From assembly GCA_052318935.1 (NCBI GenBank), contig JBQRKO010000005.1: a stretch of DNA of 64,000 nt; one strand, given 5' to 3'. The notes below the pieces were generated by a model, which had not been told where the DNA came from, ran no database searches, and worked only from the letters and a program-made list of their open reading frames with translations. Each line of letters opens with the position of its first letter. Within the stretch, counting starts at the first letter, position 1. Shown here in pieces: positions 54,802 through 63,236 of this stretch. Position numbers and translations under genes: made by a program. This DNA is from Niallia sp052318935. Its GTDB lineage: Bacteria > Bacillota > Bacilli > Bacillales > Cytobacillaceae.

Positions 54802-55755
54802 ATGATTCAGCTTGTTCGGAATGAATGGATGAAAATTTGGAAACGTCCTGCAACGATTGTGATGGCACTCATTCTACTATTGATTGTGGCGGTAGCTGGA
54901 GGCATTGTAAAATATCAAGATAGTGGCTTAACGGTTCCAGATAATGATAATTGGAAACATGGATTAGAGCTGGAAAACAAACGATTAAAAGAAGAGTTGA
55001 AAAATGAAGAGCTGCCAGCAGGAACAGAAAATTTTAATAAAAGAACGATTGCAGTTAATGAGTATCGAATCGCACATGATATTTCTACAAATGCTGATTA
55101 TTCTGTTTGGAATTTTGTTGCAGATGGATCAAAGTTTATTATACTTGCAGGATTATTTACGATTATTATTGCGGCAGGAATTGTCGCCAATGAATTTAAC
55201 TGGGGAACGGTGAAGCTGTTATTGATTCGCCCTATTAGCAGAGCGAAATTACTGTTGTCCAAGTATATTACCGTTGTTTTATTTGGATGCTTTATGCTGG
55301 TTCTTTTATTTGGTTTTTCGTTTATCCTTGGTGCCTTATTATTTGGCTTCCCGGAGCAGGCTTATCCGTATTTAAACTATTATGATGGCGTTGTAAAAGA
55401 ACAAAATATCGTAGTTCACTTACTTATTTTTTATGGACTTAATTCAATTGGTGTGTTGATGCTGACAACGATGGCGTTTATGATTTCTACTGTATTTAGA
55501 AACAGTTCACTGGCAATCGGCATTTCAATTTTTTTAATGTTTATGGGAACTACTGTTACCTTTATGTTAGCAAACCGATTTGAATGGGCTAAATATATTT
55601 TATTTGCTAATACAGATCTAACCCAATACTTTGAGGGAACTCCAATAGTAAGAGGAATGACATTAAACTTTTCCATTATGATGCTCGTAATTTACTTCTT
55701 GCTGTTTCATATTCTTGCCTTTTATGTATTTAAGAAAAGGGATGTGGCAGGATAA
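54802..55755 (+). CDS. ABC-2-type transporter permease
   Basis: 317 residues with six membrane helices and a large extracellular loop after the first helix (about 40-105). The segment IIAAGIVANEFNWGTVKLLLIRPISR is characteristic of ABC-2 permeases. Starts immediately after the BcrA-like ATPase stop codon, so the two should be translated together. Substrate unknown. Confidence 0.9.
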   Translation: MIQLVRNEWMKIWKRPATIVMALILLLIVAVAGGIVKYQDSGLTVPDNDNWKHGLELENKRLKEELKNEELPAGTENFNKRTIAVNEYRIAHDISTNADYSVWNFVADGSKFIILAGLFTIIIAAGIVANEFNWGTVKLLLIRPISRAKLLLSKYITVVLFGCFMLVLLFGFSFILGALLFGFPEQAYPYLNYYDGVVKEQNIVVHLLIFYGLNSIGVLMLTTMAFMISTVFRNSSLAIGISIFLMFMGTTVTFMLANRFEWAKYILFANTDLTQYFEGTPIVRGMTLNFSIMMLVIYFLLFHILAFYVFKKRDVAG

Positions 55756-55775
55756 AAGGTATTTGTAGTAAGGGA

Positions 55776-55813
55776 AATAGGCTGAGTAGAATGTAAGAGC
55801 TGCTCAGCCTATT
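55776..55813 (+). terminator. Hairpin ending the ABC operon
   Basis: Arms AATAGGCTGAG and CTCAGCCTATT around a 16-base loop; no T-run. Confidence 0.7.
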
Positions 55814-55879
55814 ATGATTTTCGATAAGCGCACGTTTTTGAAATCGAAAAAGCAACATTTATCAAGGGAGTGAAAATAG

Positions 55880-56770
55880 GTGAAAGGAAAAATGATAGGG
55901 ATGGCTATAATTGCATTGATTCTAATCGCTGAATGGATTAGTGCCTACTTTATCGGTGGAATAGTTGGAGTTGTCAGTTGGTGGGGGATACTAGGCGGGA
56001 GTTTGATCGGCATCCTTGTTTTATTCATATTATTCGTTCTTTTTATTATCAAGCTTGTGAGACGTAAAAAAGTAACAAGTAGCTTTCTCGGTTTTTTCCT
56101 TTTATTTATGGTGATGGCTTGGCCTTTTTGCTGGTTTTTAAATATTGGAAGTCTACAATATCCAGCAAAAATAGAACATACCAAACCGCAAGTCTCCATT
56201 TATTCTCCATTTTCTGAAGACGTTATCGTTGGCTGGGGTGGAGATACAATGAGTACGAACAACCCACATGTAAAGGTTCCTTTTGAAAGATGGGCGTATG
56301 ATTTAATTATGAAGCCTCATTCTATTCATTCGAAGAAACTTACAGATTATGGCGTTTTTAATAAAGAGATTATATCTCCTGTTAAAGGAACAATAATAGG
56401 TGTATATGATCAAGAAAAGGATAGTACCCCAGGCAAGGAAGAAAAAAAGACAATGATGGGAAACTATATTTTTATTAAAATACAAGAAACGAAAACTTAT
56501 TTAGTGCTGGCGCATATTAAAAAGGATTCGATAATGGTGAAAGAAGGTCAATTAGTAGATGTTGGCACGCCTTTAGCTAAAGTAGGAAACTCTGGTTCTT
56601 CCAGTGAACCACATTTACACATTCATCATCAAAGACAAAACCCTGCAAAAACGAGCATGTATTTAAGTGAAGGGCTGCCTCTGTATTTTAAAAGCGATAG
56701 AGGAGACATCATGCCTCTTGGTGGGGAAAGTAAAGAGATTATAACACCTAGACAGGAGCGTGGGAAATAG
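55880..56770 (+). CDS. Membrane protein with M23-type peptidase domain
   Basis: 296 residues. Three hydrophobic helices in the first ~100 residues, then an M23-like beta domain: VPFERWAYDLIMKP, ...SPVKGTIIGVYDQ, GNYIFIKI..TKTYLVLAHIKKDSI and SSSEPHLHIHHQ. The second metal motif HxH is present; in the first, the usual HxxxD histidine is arginine (RWAYD), a form seen in several membrane-linked M23 relatives. Cell-wall hydrolase activity is therefore unsure. The gene stands alone. Confidence 0.8.
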   Translation: MKGKMIGMAIIALILIAEWISAYFIGGIVGVVSWWGILGGSLIGILVLFILFVLFIIKLVRRKKVTSSFLGFFLLFMVMAWPFCWFLNIGSLQYPAKIEHTKPQVSIYSPFSEDVIVGWGGDTMSTNNPHVKVPFERWAYDLIMKPHSIHSKKLTDYGVFNKEIISPVKGTIIGVYDQEKDSTPGKEEKKTMMGNYIFIKIQETKTYLVLAHIKKDSIMVKEGQLVDVGTPLAKVGNSGSSSEPHLHIHHQRQNPAKTSMYLSEGLPLYFKSDRGDIMPLGGESKEIITPRQERGK

Positions 56771-56965
56771 AGGATGACGGTGGGAAAAAGTGTGCAATGA
56801 AAGAAAAAATAAACGTCAGCAGAAAACCAAATGGATGCCGAAAAAACACGGTTGTGGCAGCAACAAATCTCCTCAATTCTTCCCAAATAAACGCACTTAT
56901 TTTCTTTTTCACGTCTTTTTCCGCTATAATTATAGGTAAGAAGTGTGATAAGAAGGTGTTATAAA

Positions 56966-58252
56966 ATGAACGGTGAACCACTTGCCTATCGAATGAGACC
57001 AACTACAATCGAGGAAGTAGTCGGACAAAAAGAAGTAATCGGGAAACAGACAAGTTTATATAAAATGCTAAAAAATGGCTTTGTTCCTTCCATGCTATTA
57101 TATGGTGAACCAGGGATTGGCAAGACGTCGATTGCTTTTGCGATTGCAGGGACAACGAAGCTACCGTTTATTGCATTAAATGCAACAACAGCGGGAAAAA
57201 AAGATGTGGAACATGTTGTTGATGAGGCGAGATTAACGGGAAAAGTGATTTTATTTTTAGATGAAATTCATCGTTTTAATAAGGCGCAGCAAGATTATCT
57301 CCTCCCCCATGTGGAGCGTGGTGATATTATTCTGATAGGAGCAACAACGGAGAATCCTTACCACGATGTCAATCCTGCGATTAGAAGCCGGTGTGGACAA
57401 ATCAAGCAATTAAAGCGCTTAACAGCAGAAGATATTGAAGAATTATTGCATCGTGCCATCGAGGATAAAGAAAAAGGATTGGGAAGCCTTGATATTGCCA
57501 TCACAAAAGAGCAAATAACGAATATTGCATTAGGAACAAATGGAGATGCTAGAAAAGCATTGACTCTATTAGAATCGATTGTCTACTCATCCGACAAAAA
57601 AGAAGATACATATATAGTAAAAGACGAAACGGTAGCGCAAATGCTTGAGAAAGTCGGCGTATTTGGTGATAAAAAGGGATCGCATTTTTATAACCTTTTA
57701 TCCAGTTTACAAAAAAGCATCAGAGGCAGTGATGTAGATGCGGCGCTTTACTATTTAGCCCATTTAATAGAAACAGGCGATTTAGTTGCCCTCAATCGAC
57801 GGTTATTAGTTATTGCCTATGAAGATATTGGCCTTGCGAAAACTTCTGTCGGAAACAATGTATTAGCAGCGGTTACAGCGAGTGAACGGCTTGGATTGCC
57901 AGAAGCAAGAATACCTCTTTCGGTAGCAGTGGTGGAAATGTGTCTTTCCTCCAAATCAAACGCTGCTTATAAAGCATTAGATAATGCAATTGCTGCTATT
58001 CATGCAGGCAAGGTTGGCGACATTCCGATGCATTTACGAGACGGCCACTATGCCGGTTCCAAAGCGTTAGGACATATCGGTTATGTGTATCCACATGATT
58101 TTCCGATTGGAACTTTTGGCGGCTGGGTGAAGCAAGATTATTTGCCAGAAAATTTAAAAGGCACACAGTACTATCATCCCACAGAAGCAGGAGAAGAGAA
58201 AAAGCTTGGCGCCATTTATGAAAAATTGACAAAGTTACGGGAAGAAAACTAG
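56966..58252 (+). CDS. rarA: Replication-associated recombination protein RarA
   Basis: About 428 residues. AAA+ ATPase with Walker A GEPGIGKTS, Walker B LFLDEIHRFNK, sensor GATTENPY, and the MgsA/RarA C-terminal domain (LSSLQKSIRGSDVDAALYYLA..., IAYEDIGLAK). It acts at stalled forks. ATG 56966 with AGAAGGTG upstream. In B. subtilis it is yrvN, just before cymR. Confidence 0.96.
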   Translation: MNGEPLAYRMRPTTIEEVVGQKEVIGKQTSLYKMLKNGFVPSMLLYGEPGIGKTSIAFAIAGTTKLPFIALNATTAGKKDVEHVVDEARLTGKVILFLDEIHRFNKAQQDYLLPHVERGDIILIGATTENPYHDVNPAIRSRCGQIKQLKRLTAEDIEELLHRAIEDKEKGLGSLDIAITKEQITNIALGTNGDARKALTLLESIVYSSDKKEDTYIVKDETVAQMLEKVGVFGDKKGSHFYNLLSSLQKSIRGSDVDAALYYLAHLIETGDLVALNRRLLVIAYEDIGLAKTSVGNNVLAAVTASERLGLPEARIPLSVAVVEMCLSSKSNAAYKALDNAIAAIHAGKVGDIPMHLRDGHYAGSKALGHIGYVYPHDFPIGTFGGWVKQDYLPENLKGTQYYHPTEAGEEKKLGAIYEKLTKLREEN

Positions 58253-58266
58253 TAAGTAAAAAATGT

Positions 58267-58297
58267 ATGGGCTGATCTTGAACAGGCCCATTTTTTA
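58267..58297 (+). terminator. Terminator after rarA
   Basis: Arms ATGGGC and GCCCAT around a 13-base loop, followed by TTTTT. Confidence 0.75.
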
Positions 58298-58395
58298 ATG
58301 GGGAAATTATTTTCGAAAGTCGAAATAAATAATTTACAAACTATTCAAAAAGTTGTTAAAATTAATTAATAAGCTATTGCTAGGAAGTGACCAAA

Positions 58396-59511
58396 ATGAA
58401 TATAGAAAAAATAGTGTTAGAACATGTGAAAATGCCGTTGCTGCATCCATTTGAAACAAGCTTTGGGAACTTGTTTGAAAAAGATTTTTTAATTATACGA
58501 ATGCACAGTGGGGAACAAATTGGATATGGGGAGTCAGTTGCCCTCCCAAATCCGACTTATAGTGAAGAAACAACTGGCACTATTTCGTATATGCTAGACG
58601 AATTTTTAATTCCATTATTATTTAGCAACAAGATAGAGCATCCAGATGATGTTTCTGCGATCTTTGCACCAATTAGGAGAAATAATATGGCAAAAGCTGC
58701 GTTGGAAGGCGCTGTTTGGGATCTTTACAGCAAAAAGCAGGGTATTTCTCTGGCAAAAGCGCTTGGAGGAACAAATAAAACCATTGATGTTGGTGTCAGC
58801 ATTGGCATTGAAAAATCAATAGATGATTTACTAACAAAGGTAGAAAGGTTTCTATCAGAAGGATATAAAAAAATAAAAGTGAAAATAAAACCTGGTTACG
58901 ATATCGAACCACTAACGAGAATTAGAGAAAAATTCGGATATGATATCCCATTGATGGCAGATGCGAATTCTGCGTACACACTAAAAGACGTAGAAACATT
59001 AAAAGAGCTGGATTCATTAAAGTTACTAATGATCGAACAGCCTCTTGCATATGACGATATGATTGATCATGCAACGTTGCAAAAACAAATGACCACACCT
59101 ATTTGTTTAGACGAAAGTATTCATTCTGCCGAAGATGTCCGCAAAGCGATTGAAATGGAAAGCTGCCAAATTATTAATATAAAAATAGGCCGTGTTGGCG
59201 GATTAACTGAAGCGAAAAAGATTCATGATATTTGTCAACAGCATCATATGCCGGTATGGTGCGGAGGTATGTTAGAAGCAGGAATTGGCCGAGCCCATAA
59301 TATTGCGATTACCTCGTTGGCCAATTTTACGATTGCAGGAGATACCTCAGCTTCTAACCGTTATTGGAAGGAGGATATTATCACTCCAGAAGTTGAATTA
59401 TCCGCTCTGGGAACAATTGCAGTTCCAGAAATTGCTGGCATAGGTTATGAGTTAAATGAAGCAGTTATTCGCAAATGCTTATTAGATAGAAAAGTATATG
59501 AAAATAATTAA
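58396..59511 (+). CDS. menC: o-Succinylbenzoate synthase / N-succinylamino-acid racemase
   Basis: About 371 residues, enolase superfamily. The key residues fall at the positions known for the OSBS/NSAR group: Lys163 in KVK, metal ligands Asp189 (MADAN), Glu214 (IEQP) and Asp239 (LDES), and Lys263 (NIKIGR). The C-terminus has GGMLEAGIGRAHN. No menaquinone gene lies beside it; the neighbour is an M20 amidohydrolase, which in Geobacillus goes with a racemase role (D- to L-amino acid conversion through N-succinyl forms). ATG 58396 follows AGGAAGTGA. Confidence 0.85.
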   Translation: MNIEKIVLEHVKMPLLHPFETSFGNLFEKDFLIIRMHSGEQIGYGESVALPNPTYSEETTGTISYMLDEFLIPLLFSNKIEHPDDVSAIFAPIRRNNMAKAALEGAVWDLYSKKQGISLAKALGGTNKTIDVGVSIGIEKSIDDLLTKVERFLSEGYKKIKVKIKPGYDIEPLTRIREKFGYDIPLMADANSAYTLKDVETLKELDSLKLLMIEQPLAYDDMIDHATLQKQMTTPICLDESIHSAEDVRKAIEMESCQIINIKIGRVGGLTEAKKIHDICQQHHMPVWCGGMLEAGIGRAHNIAITSLANFTIAGDTSASNRYWKEDIITPEVELSALGTIAVPEIAGIGYELNEAVIRKCLLDRKVYENN

Positions 59512-59585
59512 GCTATAAAATTGTTGATTTTCAAAAAACAGCAGAGTCTGTTAATTATTATATTGTGAAAAAACGGAGGTAATAT

Positions 59586-60722
59586 ATGCAGGAGAAAATA
59601 AAAGCATGGGTAGAGGAACGAGAACAAGAAATAAAAGCAATGTATCACTATTTGCATGAAAATGGAGAGATTAGCTGGGAAGAGAAAAAGGCGACGGATT
59701 TTATTTGCAAGCAGTTGGACAGCCTGGAAATTCCTTATGAGCGTTTTGCTGACCAAACGGGTGTAATTGGGCTTTGGGGGAAAAGCGATGGACCTGTTAT
59801 TGGTTTAAGAACGGATATGGATGCATTATGGCAAAATGTGAATGGAGAGTGGAAAGCCAATCATTCTTGCGGTCATGATGCCCATATGACCATCTTGCTT
59901 TTTACATTAAAATGTTTAAAAGAATTAGGTGTGAAGCCAACCGGAACGATTAAAAGCATTTTTCAACCTGCGGAGGAAACAGGTGATGGGGCGTTATCGC
60001 TTATTCAAAAAGGCGTGATGGACGATATAGATTATTTAATCGGTTTACATTTGAGACCGATTCAAGAAATGCCTTTTGGTAAAGCGTCTCCTGCTATTTA
60101 TCATGGTGCTGCAGCCATTTTAAAAGGAAAAATATATGGGGTGCAGGCACATGGAGCTCGCCATCATTTAGGAGTCAATGTGATTGACAGTTTAACCGCT
60201 ATTAATGCAGCTATCCGTTCCATTCCTGTTAATCCTGTCATCCCGGCGACCGTAAAAATGACCTTTGCCCAGGCAGGTGGGAAAAATTATAATATTATTC
60301 CTGATTATGCAGAATTTGGTGTAGATGTAAGAGCGCAAACAAATGAAGCGATGGAAGATTTGTTGGAAAAAGTAAACCGAAGCATCCAAAGTGCTGGCGA
60401 AGCAAATGGTGCGAAAGTAGAAGTCGAAAGAATATCAGGAATGGTTGCCGCTCAGCCAAATGAGTTTATGGAAGAAGTGGTCGGCGATAGTATTAAAGAA
60501 ATGCTTGGACCTGAGAATATTGTATTGCCGCCTGTCACACCAGGTGGAGAAGATTTTCATTTCTACCCGCAGAAAAATCAGCAATTACAAGCAACCATGA
60601 TAGGACTAGGAACCGATTTGCTGCCAGGACTTCACCATCCGGAAATGACCTTTCAGTTAGACAGTCTGTTAAATGGAATAAAAATTATGGCCATGGCAAC
60701 ATTAAAATTAGTAAACAAATAG
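59586..60722 (+). CDS. M20-family amidohydrolase, possible N-acyl-L-amino acid hydrolase
   Basis: 378 residues. M20D pattern: GLRTDMDALW, HSCGHDAHM (metal site with Cys), FQPAEETGDGALSLIQKG (catalytic Glu pair), GLHLRP and a C-terminal GGEDFHFYPQ. It hydrolyses amide bonds of N-acyl amino acids or similar compounds. ACGGAGGTAAT upstream. Next to the NSAR-type racemase, desuccinylation of N-succinyl-L-amino acids is the likeliest role, by context. Confidence 0.82.
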   Translation: MQEKIKAWVEEREQEIKAMYHYLHENGEISWEEKKATDFICKQLDSLEIPYERFADQTGVIGLWGKSDGPVIGLRTDMDALWQNVNGEWKANHSCGHDAHMTILLFTLKCLKELGVKPTGTIKSIFQPAEETGDGALSLIQKGVMDDIDYLIGLHLRPIQEMPFGKASPAIYHGAAAILKGKIYGVQAHGARHHLGVNVIDSLTAINAAIRSIPVNPVIPATVKMTFAQAGGKNYNIIPDYAEFGVDVRAQTNEAMEDLLEKVNRSIQSAGEANGAKVEVERISGMVAAQPNEFMEEVVGDSIKEMLGPENIVLPPVTPGGEDFHFYPQKNQQLQATMIGLGTDLLPGLHHPEMTFQLDSLLNGIKIMAMATLKLVNK

Positions 60723-60774
60723 TTTGGGCACTCGACAAATGTTTTCGATTACTTTAAAACTACATACTATTTAT

Positions 60775-60806
60775 AAAAAACTGCTGTCAATTGGATAGCA
60801 GTTTTT
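60775..60806 (+). terminator. Terminator after the amidohydrolase gene
   Basis: Arms AAAAAACTGCT and AGCAGTTTTT with an 11-base loop. Confidence 0.88.
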
Positions 60807-61026
60807 GTAAAAAAGAATAGGACGATAAAAACAGCATCAACAAATATGAGCTGAAAAAGGAAAAAATAATAAAAAATATGATATCCTATTGAATAGATAG
60901 GATATAAAGTATTAATAATGAACAATATAGTATAGCAAATAAGGCAAAGAACCCATAAATATGCTATAATCTTCTCTGTCTATCAGATTACTTGTATATA
61001 AAAGAAATCACTATATTTTAGTGAAT

Positions 61027-61407
61027 GGCTATGTTAAGCTCATTATTGATTTTGGCACTATGTTGATTTTCGTTCCAGGCGTGAAACTCCTGCAGAAAAA
61101 GCGAGTCAGATGGAGACCCCACAGGCGCACAACGACGGCACTGAAAAAGTGTTTTATTAGATAAATTATAGGTGAAACACTTTAATTTATTAGGATAAAA
61201 ATGGTATGGAGAGTTTGAAAACGACCATCATTTTGGTAAGCCTCGGAAAACCGAACGAAAACCTCTGCGTTGCTTGGATTGTCACTACCTATATATTATA
61301 GCATTCACTTTTTCAGTGACCTCCGTACAGCGCTGAGTAGGATCCCGGACCGCCCGCGGAAAACGAACGCATCTCGCTGCAATCAAACAGGCAAGTTTAA
61401 CAAAGCC
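61027..61407. repeat. GGCTATGTTAA-ended repeat, with nested insertion
   Basis: Starts GGCTATGTTAAGC and ends TTTAACAAAGCC. The left end matches 20072-20124 closely. Flanking octamers TAGTGAAT and CAGCGAAT agree at six of eight bases. A 180-bp element splits it (61139-61318). The whole gap 60807-61529 carries only these repeats and no gene that I can see. Confidence 0.7.
61139..61318. mobile_element. MITE-like 180-bp insertion
   Basis: Perfect 13-bp inverted ends CACTGAAAAAGTG (61139-61151) and CACTTTTTCAGTG (61306-61318); no transposase inside. It breaks the palindromic core of the surrounding repeat. Confidence 0.65.
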
Positions 61408-61529
61408 CAGCGAATAAATTGTTTTTTGATTTAGTTTTACAATGAGGAGCTGGATGATCACCGGCTTTTTTGTTCTTTATTAACTATTACAATAAAAAAA
61501 CTTCAATAAACCATATAGGGGGAAACATA

Positions 61530-61949
61530 ATGAAAATTTCGACAAAAGGTCGTTACGGACTAACTATTATGATGGAGCTTGCAAAAAAACATGGTGAGGG
61601 ACCAATTTCGCTTAAATCGATCGCACAAACAAATGATTTATCGGAACATTATTTGGAGCAATTAGTAGCACCTTTAAGAAATGCTGGATTTGTAAGGAGT
61701 ATTCGAGGAGCGTATGGTGGTTATGTTTTAGGAGATGATCCGAAAAATATTACAGCAGGTGATATTATTCGAACACTTGAAGGGCCAATTAGTCCAGTGG
61801 AAGGAATTGAGGATGAAGAGCCTGCAAAAAAAGCATTATGGATGAAAATAAGAGATGCGGTTAAGAATGTGTTAGACAGCACAACGATTGAAGATTTAGC
61901 GAACTATCAAGAAGAGGGTGATACAGACACCTATATGTTTTATATTTAA
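61530..61949 (+). CDS. cymR: Rrf2-family cysteine metabolism repressor CymR
   Basis: About 139 residues. Winged helix at 1-80 (MKISTKGRYGLTIMMELAKKHGEGPISLKSIAQTNDLSEHYLEQLVAPLRNAGFVRSIRGAYGGY) and short C-terminal tail. It has no iron-sulphur cysteines, as in CymR. In B. subtilis CymR with CysK represses cysteine uptake and synthesis. ATG 61530 follows TAGGGGGAAAC. It precedes iscS, which supplies sulphur from cysteine. Confidence 0.95.
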   Translation: MKISTKGRYGLTIMMELAKKHGEGPISLKSIAQTNDLSEHYLEQLVAPLRNAGFVRSIRGAYGGYVLGDDPKNITAGDIIRTLEGPISPVEGIEDEEPAKKALWMKIRDAVKNVLDSTTIEDLANYQEEGDTDTYMFYI

Positions 61950-62019
61950 GCTCAGAGGCTTTCATTTGGTGGATATGAACATCTCTTTTAACTAAACTTT
62001 TAAGTAGTAGGTGAAAGAA

Positions 62020-63162
62020 TTGGAACGAATTTATGTGGATCATGCGGCAACAGCTCCCATGCATCCAAAAGTAATAGATAAAGTATATCATGTGATGAAT
62101 GAATGTTACGGAAATCCATCTAGTATCCATTCGTTTGGAAGAAATGCGAGAAATATTATCGACGATGCTAGAGCTTCTTTAGCAGCCAGTATTGGCGCTA
62201 AAGCAACGGAAATTATATTTACAAGCGGCGGAACAGAAGCGGATAATCATGCGATTTTTGGAGTGGCAGAAAGCTATAGTGAAAATGGAAAGCATATTAT
62301 TACGACACAAATTGAACACCATGCTATTTTGCATACTTGTCAACAGCTGGAGAAACAAGGGTTTGAAGTGACGTATCTACCAGTAAATGAATTTGGGGTC
62401 ATCAATCTAAATGACCTGAAAGAAGCATTAAGAGAGGATACAATTCTTGTTACGATTATGTACGGGAATAATGAGGTTGGTGCGATTCAGCCAATAAAAG
62501 AAATAGGCGAATTAATAAAGGACCATCAAGCAATTTTTCACACTGACGCCGTTCAAGCATACGGATTAGAAGAGATAGATGTAAAAGAACAGCATATTAA
62601 TTTATTATCAGTTTCCTCGCATAAAATTAATGGACCAAAAGGAATCGGATTTTTATATATGGAAAGTGGCATAAGCCTTTCCCCACGCTTTTACGGAGGA
62701 GAGCAGGAGCGCAAAAGAAGAGCAGGTACAGAAAATGTTCCTGCAGTCGCAGGATTTCAGCTAGCGGTCGAGATAGCTCAAAACGAAAGACAACAAAAAA
62801 GAGAGCAGCTTAAAACGTATAAAAAGATACTTTTACAACAATTAACCGATCACAAAATTACTTATGAACAAAACGGATTAGTTGATAAATCATTGCCTCA
62901 TGTTTTAAACTTAAGTTTTCCTGGAACTAATGTGGAGGCAATGTTAGTGAATCTAGATTTAGCTGGTATCGCTGCATCGAGTGGATCTGCATGTACGGCA
63001 GGATCGGTTGAACCATCTCATGTGTTAGTCAGCATGTTTGGAGAAAATTCAGAGAGAACGAAAAACTCGATTCGTTTTAGTTTTGGACTATACAATACGG
63101 AAGAACAAATTGAAAAAGTTGGTCAGGAATTAGCAAAGATTGTCCAAAGATTAACGAAGTGA
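62020..63162 (+). CDS. iscS: Cysteine desulfurase (IscS/NifS family)
   Basis: About 380 residues. Pyridoxal-phosphate lysine in SSHKINGPKG, EHHAILHTC, and active cysteine in SSGSACTAGSVEPSHVL. It passes sulphur from cysteine to the tRNA 2-thiouridylase that follows (mnmA), as in B. subtilis yrvO-mnmA. TTG 62020 with AGGTGAAAG upstream gives MERIYVDHAATAP; GTG 62011 is in frame but lies inside that ribosome site. Confidence 0.95.
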   Translation: MERIYVDHAATAPMHPKVIDKVYHVMNECYGNPSSIHSFGRNARNIIDDARASLAASIGAKATEIIFTSGGTEADNHAIFGVAESYSENGKHIITTQIEHHAILHTCQQLEKQGFEVTYLPVNEFGVINLNDLKEALREDTILVTIMYGNNEVGAIQPIKEIGELIKDHQAIFHTDAVQAYGLEEIDVKEQHINLLSVSSHKINGPKGIGFLYMESGISLSPRFYGGEQERKRRAGTENVPAVAGFQLAVEIAQNERQQKREQLKTYKKILLQQLTDHKITYEQNGLVDKSLPHVLNLSFPGTNVEAMLVNLDLAGIAASSGSACTAGSVEPSHVLVSMFGENSERTKNSIRFSFGLYNTEEQIEKVGQELAKIVQRLTK

Positions 63163-63236
63163 TAATCTATTGTCTTAGACTGCAAAAAAATAATGTTTTA
63201 TTTATATAGGGTTAGAAAGGCATAAGGGGGATAGAA

